Assembly (NCBI RefSeq): GCF_029369745.1
Contig: NZ_CP120210.1
Location: forward strand, 4,712,001-4,776,000
Direction of reading: 5' to 3'
DNA: 64,000 bases
Source: Amycolatopsis sp. QT-25
GTDB lineage: Bacteria > Actinomycetota > Actinomycetes > Mycobacteriales > Pseudonocardiaceae
The translations under genes and the position numbers were made by a program. The notes beneath the pieces were generated by a model. That model worked only from the letters and a program-made list of their open reading frames with translations. It had not been told where the DNA came from and ran no database searches. This document shows positions 17,597 through 25,688 of the stretch, one piece after another (the stretch's first letter is position 1; each line of letters begins with the position of its first letter).

Positions 17597-19462
17597 ATGT
17601 CCGGGCAGTGGTGGTTGGTGTTGCCGGACGCGCCTCGGATCCGGTCGTGGTCACGAGTGGCTGAGGTGATGGCCGGGTGTGAGTCCGTGCCGCATGCCTC
17701 GGGACGGCCGTGGCTGCTGGGTACGTGGGCACCCGGCCAACTCACCGTGGCCCGGACCGGTACGACGGTGGTGGCGGTGATCGGCACTTCGCCGATCACC
17801 GCCTCCCGGCTGGCCGGCCTGGCCGCGCGCGTGCGCCGGGTGGAGGATGTGGACGGTGTGCTGCGGGCAGCGCCCGGGAGCGCGCACGTCCTGGTCTCCG
17901 CCGCGGGTGTGGTGCGTGCGCAGGGCACGGTGAGCGCGCTGAGGCAGGTGTTCCACACCCGCGTGGGCGGGCAGATCATGGCCGCGGATCGTGCTGATGT
18001 GCTGGCCAGGATGAGCGGCGCCGGTGTGGATGAGGACATGCTGGCCACGCGGGTGGTGTGCCGGGGGATGGCGCTGCCGCCGCCGCTGGCGCAGCGGCCG
18101 CTGTGGCGGGGTGTGCACGCGGTGGCGCCGGATCACTACCTGCGCATCGACCCCGACGGCACCAGCGCGCGCCCGGTGCGCCGGTGGAGCCCGCCCGATC
18201 CCGGCCTGTCGCTGGCCGAGGGCGCACTCCGGCTGCGCCAGGCCCTGTCCGAAGCGGTGGCCGCCCGCCGGCCCGACCGCGGGCGATGGGGCAGTGATCT
18301 GTCCGGCGGCTTGGACTCCACCACCCTGAGTTTCCTCGCCGCCCGTACCCGGCCCGCCGATGATGGGGCCGGGCTGGTGACTTACCGATGGGGTGAAGCC
18401 GAAGCCGGCAACGACGACGCGATCTTCGCCTCTTCCGCCGCGGCCGCACTGCCTCACGCCCAGCACGTGGTGACACCCCAGCACGAGCTGCCCGCGCTGT
18501 TCACCGACCCCCAGCACCCCGGTGACCTGGAAAGCCCGTATCCGTTCGCCCGGACCCTGGCGCGTATCGCCCACACCGCCGCCATCCTGGCCGGGCACGG
18601 GGTACGGACCCACCTGGCCGGACACGGCGGAGACGAGCTGTTCCACGAAACCCCGGCCTACGTGCACGACCTGCTGCGCACCGATCGGTGTCAGGCGCTG
18701 CGGCACCTGCGCGGGTTCCGGGCGCTGGGCCGCTGGCCGTGGCCGGCGACCCTCGCCGCCTTGGCCGACCCGTGCGGCCTGGACGCGTGGTGGCGCGCCC
18801 AGGCGGACCAGCTCACCCAACCCGCGCCTTCGCCCTACGCCCCGGCACCGCTGTCGTGGGGACCGCCGCTGCGCGCCCCGGCCTGGGCCACCCCCGCCGC
18901 GATCGCCACCGCCCGCGCGGTGCTGCGGGACACCGCCGAGCACGCCCATCCCCTCGCCCGGCGACGCGGCCAGCACGCCACCCTCGCGATCCTCGGCACC
19001 AGCGGCCCCGCCTACCGGCAGCTGGCCAGGGTGTTCGCCGCCGCCGGGGTGCGGCTGGAGATGCCTTACTTCGACGACACCGTCATCGACATCACCCTGG
19101 CCGTGCGTCCCGAGCAACGCCGTATGCCGTGGCGGTACCGGCCACTGCAGGCCGAATCGATGCGCGGGATCGTGCCACCGGAGATCACCGGCCGGTCCAC
19201 CAAGGGCGAGTTCGGCCAGGACGTGCGCGACGGGCTGGCCGCCAACACCGCCGCGATACTGGAGGTCTTCACCGACTCCGCCCTCGCCACCGCCGGCCTG
19301 ATCGATCCCGCCCGGCTGCGTGATCGCCTGCTGGCCCCCCACGCCGACAACACCACCGTCATCGCCCTGGAAGACCTGCTCGGCTGCGAAACCTGGCTGC
19401 GCACCACCACACCCACCACGGTCACCCCCCGCGGAGCACGGCTCCGCCACGGGAACCGGTGA
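17597..19462 (+). CDS. Lasso peptide macrocyclase (C, asparagine-synthetase-like)
   Basis: A 621-residue protein with the ATP-pyrophosphatase P-loop SDLSGGLDSTTLSFLAAR in the middle, HLAGHGGDELFHETP further on, and a C-terminal part ending DLLGCETWL. Lasso C proteins activate the ring Asp side chain as the AMP ester and join it to the amino group of core residue 1. The N-terminal glutaminase-like domain lacks the catalytic Cys2 of true asparagine synthetases (here MSGQWW), as expected for cyclases. A GTG lies immediately before the chosen ATG; the GAGGG site fits the ATG. The gene starts 13 bases after the precursor. Confidence 0.93.
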   Translation: MSGQWWLVLPDAPRIRSWSRVAEVMAGCESVPHASGRPWLLGTWAPGQLTVARTGTTVVAVIGTSPITASRLAGLAARVRRVEDVDGVLRAAPGSAHVLVSAAGVVRAQGTVSALRQVFHTRVGGQIMAADRADVLARMSGAGVDEDMLATRVVCRGMALPPPLAQRPLWRGVHAVAPDHYLRIDPDGTSARPVRRWSPPDPGLSLAEGALRLRQALSEAVAARRPDRGRWGSDLSGGLDSTTLSFLAARTRPADDGAGLVTYRWGEAEAGNDDAIFASSAAAALPHAQHVVTPQHELPALFTDPQHPGDLESPYPFARTLARIAHTAAILAGHGVRTHLAGHGGDELFHETPAYVHDLLRTDRCQALRHLRGFRALGRWPWPATLAALADPCGLDAWWRAQADQLTQPAPSPYAPAPLSWGPPLRAPAWATPAAIATARAVLRDTAEHAHPLARRRGQHATLAILGTSGPAYRQLARVFAAAGVRLEMPYFDDTVIDITLAVRPEQRRMPWRYRPLQAESMRGIVPPEITGRSTKGEFGQDVRDGLAANTAAILEVFTDSALATAGLIDPARLRDRLLAPHADNTTVIALEDLLGCETWLRTTTPTTVTPRGARLRHGNR

Positions 19463-19476
19463 GAACAGGAGCACCG

Positions 19477-19737
19477 ATGACCCTGTCCCTGCGCCCTGAC
19501 GTGGCCACCACCGACACCGACCACGGCAGCGTGCTGCTCGACGAACGCAGCGGCCGCTACTTCCAGCTCAACACCACCGGCACCCACGTCCTGCACGCCC
19601 TGCTCGCCGGCGACGATCCCGAGCAGATCGCCACCGGCCTCGCCGAGCACCACCACCTGCCCGCCGCACGGGCGCGCGCCGACGTCGACGCCATCATCGA
19701 GCAGCTGCGCACAGCGAACCTGGTGGTGACCCGGTGA
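19477..19737 (+). CDS. Lasso RiPP recognition element (B1, PqqD-like)
   Basis: An 86-residue PqqD-like wing-helix protein: VATTDTDHGSVLLDERSGRY, then FQLNTTGTHVLHALLAG and a helical end with VDAIIEQLRTANLV. RREs of this type bind the leader YxxPxL motif and deliver the precursor to the peptidase. The ATG at 19477 is chosen because AGGAG ends six bases before it; an in-frame GTG at 19459 overlaps the end of the cyclase. It overlaps the peptidase gene by GTGA. Separate B1 and B2 genes are the normal actinobacterial arrangement. Confidence 0.9.
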   Translation: MTLSLRPDVATTDTDHGSVLLDERSGRYFQLNTTGTHVLHALLAGDDPEQIATGLAEHHHLPAARARADVDAIIEQLRTANLVVTR

Positions 19738-20207
19738 GTGTCCCGGTCACCCTCGAACAGCGGGTCCACCTGCCCTGGCGCCAGCGCGCCCTGGCCATGC
19801 TGGCCGTCACCGCCGCCCGCCCCCTCGCCCGGCTGCGACCCCGCCGGCTGCGCACAGTCCTGCAACACGCGCGGCGCGGCGCCCGCCCGGCGACGGCCGC
19901 GGAGGCGACCGCGGCCCGGGCCGCCGTGGTGACGGTCAGCCTGCGCTGCGCCGGGAAAGGTTGCCTGCAACGCTCCATCGCCGCCGCCCTGCTCTGCCGC
20001 GCCCACGGCAGCTGGCCCACCTGGTGCACCGGCGTCCGCACCCACCCCTTCACCGCCCACGCCTGGATCGAAGTCGACGGCCAGCCCATCGGCGAACCAC
20101 ACCCCGCCGGCCACCACCGAACGCTGCTCGCCATCCCACCCCGGCACAAACACCGCAACCCTTCTTCGCCCGCCGAACTCCGGCCCGAAGAACCCTTCGC
20201 GACCTAA
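19734..20207 (+). CDS. Lasso leader peptidase (B2, transglutaminase-like)
   Basis: A 157-residue cysteine protease of the lasso B2/Transglut_core3 family. The catalytic triad is visible as C77 in KGCLQRSIAAALL, H109 in FTAHAWIEVDG and D115 just after. The enzyme removes the leader after T-x so that the new Gly1 amine can attack the activated Asp. GTG start overlapping the RRE stop. It is the last gene of the cluster: no ABC exporter (D), isopeptidase (E) or tailoring gene follows before the minus-strand TetR gene. Confidence 0.92.
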   Translation: MSVPVTLEQRVHLPWRQRALAMLAVTAARPLARLRPRRLRTVLQHARRGARPATAAEATAARAAVVTVSLRCAGKGCLQRSIAAALLCRAHGSWPTWCTGVRTHPFTAHAWIEVDGQPIGEPHPAGHHRTLLAIPPRHKHRNPSSPAELRPEEPFAT

Positions 20208-20443
20208 ACGGCGCACCGGAACCTCGCGCCCCGGAACGATCTCCTGCAACCTCAGCGTTATGCACCGCGTCGGCCTCGCCACCAACAGCCGCGATGGATG
20301 CTACGTGAAGCCAGGTGTTCAACCACGGGAAGAGGCGAGGGCGGTCGTCTGGCCGGCCTGGAGGACTGCCGGATCGAAGCCATCACGTCGATCTTCGCCG
20401 CGACCCTTGGCATCCGGTGATGGCGGCGGCCGGATCCGCCTGA

Positions 20444-21067
20444 TCAACCGGAACTCATCGCCTGCCGCCACAGGCGCGTGATCCCGGCGCGGATTCGCTC
20501 TTCGCCGAGCTCCGGCAGCAACGCGGTCACGTGCTCGGCCGCCATCGGCGCGAGCAGGGCGTGCGCGGCGTGCTCCGGGTCGGACGTGCCGTCGAGCAGG
20601 ATCGCCACGTGCCGATGCCAGAAGCGGTAGGCGCCGATGCGGTAACGCGCCCCCGGCGCCGCGGTCTCCGACATCCGCACCAGCGGCAAATGCTTGAACA
20701 AGTAATCGAGGTAGGCATCGGCGAAGGCCACGAGCCGTTCCGACGGTGGGGCGCCGGGGCCCAGCGAAGGCGGTCCCTGCAGGACTCCTTCCTGGAGCAC
20801 GCGTTCCCTGGTATCCAACAACGACGCGGCCAGTCCCGCCTTGTCGCCGAAGCGGCGGAACAGCGTCCCCTTGCCCACACCCGCGGCCGCCGCCACCTGG
20901 TCCATCGATACCGCGTCGACGCCGTGCTCGGCGAACAGCGACGCGGCCGCGTCCAGGATGGCGGCCCGGTTGCGGGCGGCGTCCGCGCGCTCCTTGGGCG
21001 GCGGCGTGCGCAGGAGTTCCAACGGGGTTGCGTAAGCGGACTTCGGTCCGTTATGGTCACGAGGCAC
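20444..21067 (-). CDS. TetR-family regulator
   Basis: A 207-residue TetR repressor. The DNA-binding domain begins NRAAILDAAASLFAEHGVDA and continues VSMDQVAAAAGVGKGTLFRR. The GTG at 21067 is the first start in frame. Divergent transcription from the rhodanese gene, and the palindrome CGGACTATAGTCCG between them, point to repression of both promoters. A weaker version of the same element lies inside the first codons of this gene (21038-21051), so the functional start could be later. The ligand is unknown. Confidence 0.9.
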   Translation of the reverse strand: MPRDHNGPKSAYATPLELLRTPPPKERADAARNRAAILDAAASLFAEHGVDAVSMDQVAAAAGVGKGTLFRRFGDKAGLAASLLDTRERVLQEGVLQGPPSLGPGAPPSERLVAFADAYLDYLFKHLPLVRMSETAAPGARYRIGAYRFWHRHVAILLDGTSDPEHAAHALLAPMAAEHVTALLPELGEERIRAGITRLWRQAMSSG

Positions 21068-21084
21068 ATGCGGACTATAGTCCG
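21038..21084. promoter_or_regulatory. TetR operator pair
   Basis: CGGACTATAGTCCG at 21071-21084 is a perfect 14-base palindrome 20 bases upstream of the rhodanese ATG. CGGACTTCGGTCCG at 21038-21051 keeps the outer half-sites CGGAC/GTCCG. Both sit between or just inside the start of the divergent pair and are the obvious operators of the adjacent TetR protein. Confidence 0.65.
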
Positions 21085-21103
21085 ATTAACTGGAGGTAGC
21101 GAC

Positions 21104-21430
21104 ATGACCGCACTCATCACCCGTGACGAGCTGAAGGCCGCAATCGACGCGAAGACCGTGACGGTGGTCGACGCCCTGGGTGGCGAGTACTACGCCAAGC
21201 AGCATCTGCCCGGCGCTGTTCCCCTCGTCCTCGCCGACGTCGACGCGCAGGCCGCCACCGTGCTGCCCGATCGCGGCGCCGCGATCGTCACCTACTGCTC
21301 GAACCCCGCCTGCCCCAACAGCGGGCAGGTCGCCGACCGGCTCACCGCGCTCGGCTACACCGACGTCCGCAAGTACCGGGAAGGCATCGAGGACTGGGCC
21401 GACGCGGGCCTCCCCCTCGAACAGGGCTGA
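21104..21430 (+). CDS. Single-domain rhodanese-like protein
   Basis: A 108-residue rhodanese. It has TVVDALGGEYYAKQHLPGAV at the first half-site, and the active loop YCSNPACPNSGQVADRLTAL supplies the catalytic cysteine, where single-domain enzymes normally show C-x5 with R or G. It ends KYREGIEDWADAGLPLE, as in sulfurtransferases that accept persulfide sulfur. GGAGG precedes the ATG. Control by the divergent TetR is likely. A role in sulfide or thiol stress is inferred only. Confidence 0.9.
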   Translation: MTALITRDELKAAIDAKTVTVVDALGGEYYAKQHLPGAVPLVLADVDAQAATVLPDRGAAIVTYCSNPACPNSGQVADRLTALGYTDVRKYREGIEDWADAGLPLEQG

Positions 21431-21442
21431 CCTTGAGCCGGC

Positions 21443-21495
21443 GAGGTCGTGAGTGTTTCGGGTCGTTGAAAACGACCCGAAACACTCACGACCTC
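21443..21495. terminator. Perfect 25-bp inverted repeat, bidirectional terminator
   Basis: Bases 21443-21467 and 21471-21495 are perfect reverse complements (25 of 25) separated by GAA. The structure lies between the stop of the rhodanese gene and the stop of the convergent minus-strand gene, with no T-run. It would fold into a very stable hairpin in either transcript. Confidence 0.8.
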
Positions 21496-21503
21496 AACTG
21501 CGG

Positions 21504-21875
21504 TCAGGACTCCCTTCGTCGCCGTCCGGCCAGGAGCAGGAGGGCGCCGATGGCCGGCATCCCCAATGCCAGCACCGTCATTGTCTTCACCGGCGAACCG
21601 GTGACGGCCAGACCGGGCGGACGCGGGGTGGTCGGCGGCCGCGGGTTCGGCTTCTCCGGTGTCGGCGGCTCAGGCGGCACCCGGGTGTCGGTGCCGCAAT
21701 CCGGGTTCGCCGAGCCGGGCGGGCAGTCGACGCCCGGCGTGTCGGACGTGACGACGTTGCGGAGCCGGTGGTCACCGCGTGCCTCGTCCTCAACCGACAC
21801 GCCCATCCATGGATTCGCGGGCCAGTTCAGACGGCCCGCCAACCGCCGCAGCCCCAGCGACCGCTTCGTCGGCAT
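21504..21875 (-). CDS. LAVTG-sorting-signal cell-surface protein, short
   Basis: The 123-residue product ends with a full actinobacterial sortase signal: LAVTG, a hydrophobic span (VLALGMPAIGALLLLAG) and RRRRES. It is preceded by a proline-rich spacer (VPPEPPTPEKPNPRPPTTPR). Four residues resembling DCPPGSANPDC form a small Cys pair. No signal peptide is present at the chosen ATG (MPTKRSLGLRRLAG), and the frame stays open upstream without a better start. Either the true N-terminus is further up or the gene is the surviving 3' end of a longer surface protein. Confidence 0.55.
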   Translation of the reverse strand: MPTKRSLGLRRLAGRLNWPANPWMGVSVEDEARGDHRLRNVVTSDTPGVDCPPGSANPDCGTDTRVPPEPPTPEKPNPRPPTTPRPPGLAVTGSPVKTMTVLALGMPAIGALLLLAGRRRRES

Positions 21876-22004
21876 CTGATACGTGTGTCGAGGGGTGTCC
21901 ACGATGACCGCGACCGGGCGCTGACGTTCCTCACGACGACGACGGTCCGCCTCGATAGCGTTCTCAGCGAGGTCTGGGATGCGAGCCCCTTGGCGGCTCA
22001 GCGA

Positions 22005-22049
22005 CGAGAAGCCGCCTCTCCGTGAACTCCCCGAAAAGGCGGCTTCTCG
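22005..22049. terminator. Hairpin after the ABC exporter operon
   Basis: CGAGAAGCCGCCT at 22005-22017 is perfectly complementary to 22037-22049, with a 19-base loop. It lies 12 bases past the stop of the minus-strand exporter gene and would end that transcript. Confidence 0.6.
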
Positions 22050-22060
22050 CGCTTGTGGAG

Positions 22061-23959
22061 CTAAATGGGCTCGAGTTCGCCCGCTACTCGCTGTGACTTG
22101 GCTCGATAGTGAAGGCCGAGGCCAAAGCCGGTGATCAGCATGACGAGGCCGAGGCAGGTCATGGCGATGACCACGGGCCACTGGAGATGCCGGGGCAGAT
22201 GCAGCGCCAGAAACCAGGACGGCGTGATCTGGCCGGTGGTCAGCATGAGCGCGGGCACGATGCCCTGGGCGGCCAGAGGCACCCAGCACAGGATCAGGCT
22301 GGCGACGACGTAGACACGCTGGCCCTTCGGAGCCAGGTGGAGGCCGAGTTTCTCCAGGTGCGGTTCGGGCTTGCGCAGGGAAGACCTCTCCGGTTTCCAG
22401 GCCAGGGCCGGTCGCTTCCGTTGGGGCGAGACACCGGTACGCAGATACAGGAGTAACTCCGGTGCGCTCGATTCGAGCTTGGCCGCGGCCCAGCGTCCCA
22501 ATGACCAGGCCAGGAAGGCGCCGCCGGCCACGCCCGCGACCGGCCCCGCCCAGACCGGTCCCAGCCGCGCCGCAAGATAGCCGGGGACGGCGGTCGCCAT
22601 GCTGAGGATCAGCACCAACAGGACCTGCGCGAAGTCGGTACCGTTCTCCAGCAGGTTGCCGCCCCGGAGGTGCGGATCGGTCATGGGTACCGGCCTCAGC
22701 ACCGACACCAGCACGGTCACGCCCGCACCGCCGCCCAGCAGCGCGGGGAGCATCGTGGCCAGCCAGGGCCAAAGGTCGTATTCGCCGGTCAAGACGACCA
22801 TCGCGATGGTCAGGGTGAGTGCCGCCGGCGCGGTGACCAGCAACCAGGCGAGCTGGCGGCCGCGTACATCGTGGCGGGCGGAACCGGGGATCGCCAGCTT
22901 GCCCCACAGCTCGGTGCCGTCCTCGCCATAGAGGTTCGCGGAGATCGCCGCGACCCACAGCGCGAACACCAGCCCGGTCCACGGCAGGAAGATCGACGCG
23001 CCGACGGCCAGTGGCAACAGGCAGAACACCAGCGCGTAGCACAGGGCGAAAACCAAGTAATGAAAGCGAAGCAGGTCTCGGGACCAGGTGCGCAGTTCCC
23101 GGGCGACGACCGCTGTCACCGGGCCCCTGGCCCAGTCGCCGGAGGACATCCGGACCGGACGTCCGCTCGCGCGACGGGTGGCCAGCCGTCGCTTCAACAG
23201 ACCGGCCCAGCCGTACCAGCAGAGCAATCCGAGTGCCGCCAGCCCCGCGAGGGCGGCGGCCACGGTCGGCCAATCCCCCTGCGCGGCGGCGTGCACGGCC
23301 AGCAGTCCCCAGCCTGAGGGCAATGCCGTCAACCACGCGGAGAACGAATCCGGGAAGCCGGTGCGCAAAGCGGTCTGTGCCAGCGGCGAGAGCACCCAGC
23401 TCGAATGCAGTCCGGCCAAGATCGCGGCGCTGACGAGAGCGGCGAGCGCCGCACCCACCTTGGAGCGCATGACGTGGCCGAGTACCGCGGTGATCAATCG
23501 TGAGGCCAGCACGCACACCGACAACTGGAGGACGACCGCGAGCACGCCGACCACCGTGGCCGCTGCGCCAAGCCCTGTCTTGACCGACGCAACCACCAGC
23601 GCGGAGAAGGCGACGAGCGTGATCAGCGGGGCCACGCCGACGAACGACGCCGCCGCCAACCCGGCCGCCAGACGGCGTGGTGTCAACGGCAACAGCGAGA
23701 ACTGTTCGGGACGCAACGTCTCGTCACCACCGCCGAAAACTGCCGGGCCCAGCAGCCACCCCGCCGTCCAGAGCGCGAATCCTGCTCCCAGCACATCGAA
23801 ACGCAGCGACGCGACCGGGTAGTCGCGTCCGGCGAGCAAGATCAGGCCCGCCGCGAGCGTCAGCCCGGCCACGGCGCCCGTGACCAGTCGGCCGGCGCGC
23901 TCGCCGTTCAGGGAATTCCGCAGCACGGCCAGTTTCATCCGGATCAGGAGAACAGCCAT
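22061..23959 (-). CDS. Large ABC exporter membrane subunit
   Basis: A 632-residue polytopic protein with roughly 12-14 hydrophobic segments. It begins MAVLLIRMKLAVLRNSLNGE, a pattern seen in putative ABC exporter permeases with two fused six-span halves (SLxFDVLGAGFALWTAGWLL; second half from GPVTAVVARELRTWSRDLLR). It overlaps the ATPase gene by 16 bases, forming a two-gene exporter. The product is not inferable. The paired TetR and its operators suggest induction by the transported compound. Confidence 0.8.
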   Translation of the reverse strand: MAVLLIRMKLAVLRNSLNGERAGRLVTGAVAGLTLAAGLILLAGRDYPVASLRFDVLGAGFALWTAGWLLGPAVFGGGDETLRPEQFSLLPLTPRRLAAGLAAASFVGVAPLITLVAFSALVVASVKTGLGAAATVVGVLAVVLQLSVCVLASRLITAVLGHVMRSKVGAALAALVSAAILAGLHSSWVLSPLAQTALRTGFPDSFSAWLTALPSGWGLLAVHAAAQGDWPTVAAALAGLAALGLLCWYGWAGLLKRRLATRRASGRPVRMSSGDWARGPVTAVVARELRTWSRDLLRFHYLVFALCYALVFCLLPLAVGASIFLPWTGLVFALWVAAISANLYGEDGTELWGKLAIPGSARHDVRGRQLAWLLVTAPAALTLTIAMVVLTGEYDLWPWLATMLPALLGGGAGVTVLVSVLRPVPMTDPHLRGGNLLENGTDFAQVLLVLILSMATAVPGYLAARLGPVWAGPVAGVAGGAFLAWSLGRWAAAKLESSAPELLLYLRTGVSPQRKRPALAWKPERSSLRKPEPHLEKLGLHLAPKGQRVYVVASLILCWVPLAAQGIVPALMLTTGQITPSWFLALHLPRHLQWPVVIAMTCLGLVMLITGFGLGLHYRAKSQRVAGELEPI

Positions 23960-24714
23960 GTCAGCTCCCCCGTCTCGGGGGCCTGGCCGCCGACCAGGTC
24001 CACGAACCGCTCTTCCAGGCTTCGGCCCGATCTCACGGTCTCCAGTGGGCCCGAGGCCACGACCCGGCCGGAGGCGATCACCGCCACGTGGTCGCACAAC
24101 TGCTCGACGACGGCCATCACGTGGCTGGAGAACACCACGGAACCGCCATCGCGGACGAACCGCCGCAAGATGACCTTGATGGTGGCGGCCGAGGCGGGAT
24201 CGACGGCCTCCAGCGGTTCATCCAGCACCAGCAACTTCGGCGCGTGCAGCAGTGCGGTGGCCAGGGCGATCTTCTTCCGCATGCCCGTCGAGTACTCCAT
24301 CACCAGGGTGCGCCCGGTATCGGCCAGCTCCAGGATCTCCAGCAACTCGCCCGATCGCCGCTCGACCTCGGCCGGCTCCATACCGCGCAGCAGTCCGGTG
24401 AAACGCAGCAGTTCGCGGCCGGTCAGCCGTTCGGGCATGGACAGCCCGTCGGGCAGCACGCCGATGAGTTCCTTGGCCCGTGCGGGGTCGGACCAGACGT
24501 CGATGCCGAATATCCGGGAGTGCCCGCTGTCGGGACGCAGCAGTCCCACTGCCATCGACAACGACGTCGTCTTGCCTGCACCGTTGGGACCGATCAGGCC
24601 GAAGAAGGATCCTCGGGGCACTTCCAGATCGATGTGGTCGACCGCAGGCCTGTCGCCGAAGGTCTTGGTCAGCCCGGCGAGCCGAAGCGCCGGAGCTGTA
24701 CCCGATGACTCCAT
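23944..24714 (-). CDS. ABC transporter ATP-binding protein
   Basis: A 256-residue ATPase. Walker A is GPNGAGKTTSLSMAVGLLRP, the signature MEYSTGMRKKIALATALLHA, Walker B LLVLDEPLEAVDP and the H-loop SSHVMAVVEQL. The ATG at 24714 is chosen over a frame extended to 24792 because GGAGGAA lies just upstream, and because the extension would cross the operators. Transcribed with the large permease. Divergent from the TetR gene, which it probably shares operators with. Confidence 0.92.
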   Translation of the reverse strand: MESSGTAPALRLAGLTKTFGDRPAVDHIDLEVPRGSFFGLIGPNGAGKTTSLSMAVGLLRPDSGHSRIFGIDVWSDPARAKELIGVLPDGLSMPERLTGRELLRFTGLLRGMEPAEVERRSGELLEILELADTGRTLVMEYSTGMRKKIALATALLHAPKLLVLDEPLEAVDPASAATIKVILRRFVRDGGSVVFSSHVMAVVEQLCDHVAVIASGRVVASGPLETVRSGRSLEERFVDLVGGQAPETGELTWLFS

Positions 24715-24734
24715 GAAATTCCTCCAGTTGCGGA

Positions 24735-24807
24735 ACGGCACGTGTCGTGCCGCTTCAGGAGCGAGCATGCTGGAGTACGAGGGCAAAGTCAATACGGCAC
24801 GTGCCGT
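24735..24807. promoter_or_regulatory. Two TetR operators between exporter and regulator
   Basis: ACGGCACGTGTCGTGCCGCT (24735-24754) and the perfect palindrome ACGGCACGTGCCGT (24794-24807) share the core CGGCACG...CGTGCCG. They lie in the 110-base gap between the divergent exporter ATPase and TetR genes, one near each start. Their similarity to one another is the evidence. Confidence 0.75.
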
Positions 24808-24824
24808 TCCACTATGCTGGCGAA

Positions 24825-25424
24825 ATGGCCGACAAACGCGGCAGTCGTGTCGCCGACCGGACCGACGCCATCATGCGGACCACGCTGGAACTCGGGCAGG
24901 AGGTGGGATACGCCAAACTCAGCATCGAGGCGGTCGCGGCGCGCGCCGGAGCCGGCAAACACACGATCTATCGTCGCTGGCCGTCCAAGGGCGCTTTGTT
25001 CCTCGACTCCCTGCTGTCGCTGAACGAGCCCGAACTGAACTATCCGGACACCGGCGACATCGAAGCCGACCTGCGCGAGCAGATCTACGCGGCCGTCGAC
25101 CTGCTGGGCAAACCGCCGCTGGGGCCGCTGTATCAGGCTTTACTGGTCGAGGCCCAGCAGGACCCTCAAGTTGCGGAGGCGTTGAACGAACGTTTCATCG
25201 GCCCGCAAGAGGAGAAGACGATCGCTCGTTTGCGGAAGGCTCGCGACCAGGGGCAACTGGCCGGCGACTTCGACCTGAGCCTGGCGATGGCACTCCTGTC
25301 CGGCCCCTTCTATTTCCAGGTGTTGATCACCCGGAAACCGCTGACGCGCGAATACGTCGACCGCGTGATCGAGGCGGTCTTCGCCGGGATGGGACCGAAG
25401 GCCCCGACGACTACCGGTGGCTAG
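24825..25424 (+). CDS. TetR-family regulator of the ABC exporter
   Basis: A 199-residue TetR with the DNA-binding segment IMRTTLELGQEVGYAKLSIE, then AVAARAGAGKHTIYRRWPSK and a C-terminal TetR_C domain ending RKPLTREYVDRVIEAVF. The ATG at 24825 begins MADKRGSRVADRT. The gene is divergent from the exporter and flanked by two copies of one palindrome, the standard autoregulated repressor/exporter layout. Confidence 0.92.
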   Translation: MADKRGSRVADRTDAIMRTTLELGQEVGYAKLSIEAVAARAGAGKHTIYRRWPSKGALFLDSLLSLNEPELNYPDTGDIEADLREQIYAAVDLLGKPPLGPLYQALLVEAQQDPQVAEALNERFIGPQEEKTIARLRKARDQGQLAGDFDLSLAMALLSGPFYFQVLITRKPLTREYVDRVIEAVFAGMGPKAPTTTGG

Positions 25425-25688
25425 GCACTGCCGCCACTGGTGGCCGGGCTCCTGTGGTCGACCGGATGGCCTGGTGGGCGCTCGCGGACCTAGTCGAGGT
25501 TCAACGTTCTTCGTATAGCGCGTCCAGCACCGTGACACCGGGTCGGCCGATCGATGAGAAAGAGCCGCAGTCCGGGTGACCTGAACAGGCACGGCGAGTG
25601 ATCGTGCGATTACCGTCATGAGATCATGGGAACGCTCAGCGCCGAGCACATCCCGCTTCCCGCACGTACTGTGAAAGGGGCCTGACGA

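Noticed and set aside
17651..19474. A 607-residue frame antisense to the lasso cyclase
   Set aside because: Low-complexity, glycine-rich, no motif; the cyclase motifs on the plus strand are unambiguous.
20208..20443. Possible lasso exporter remnant after the B2 gene
   Set aside because: Only short frames without ABC motifs; nothing resembles Walker A or a membrane span pattern.
22061..24097. Start of the large exporter subunit at 24097
   Set aside because: This would cover most of the end of the ATPase gene; the MAVLLIRMK start with a 16-base overlap is consistent with operon structure.
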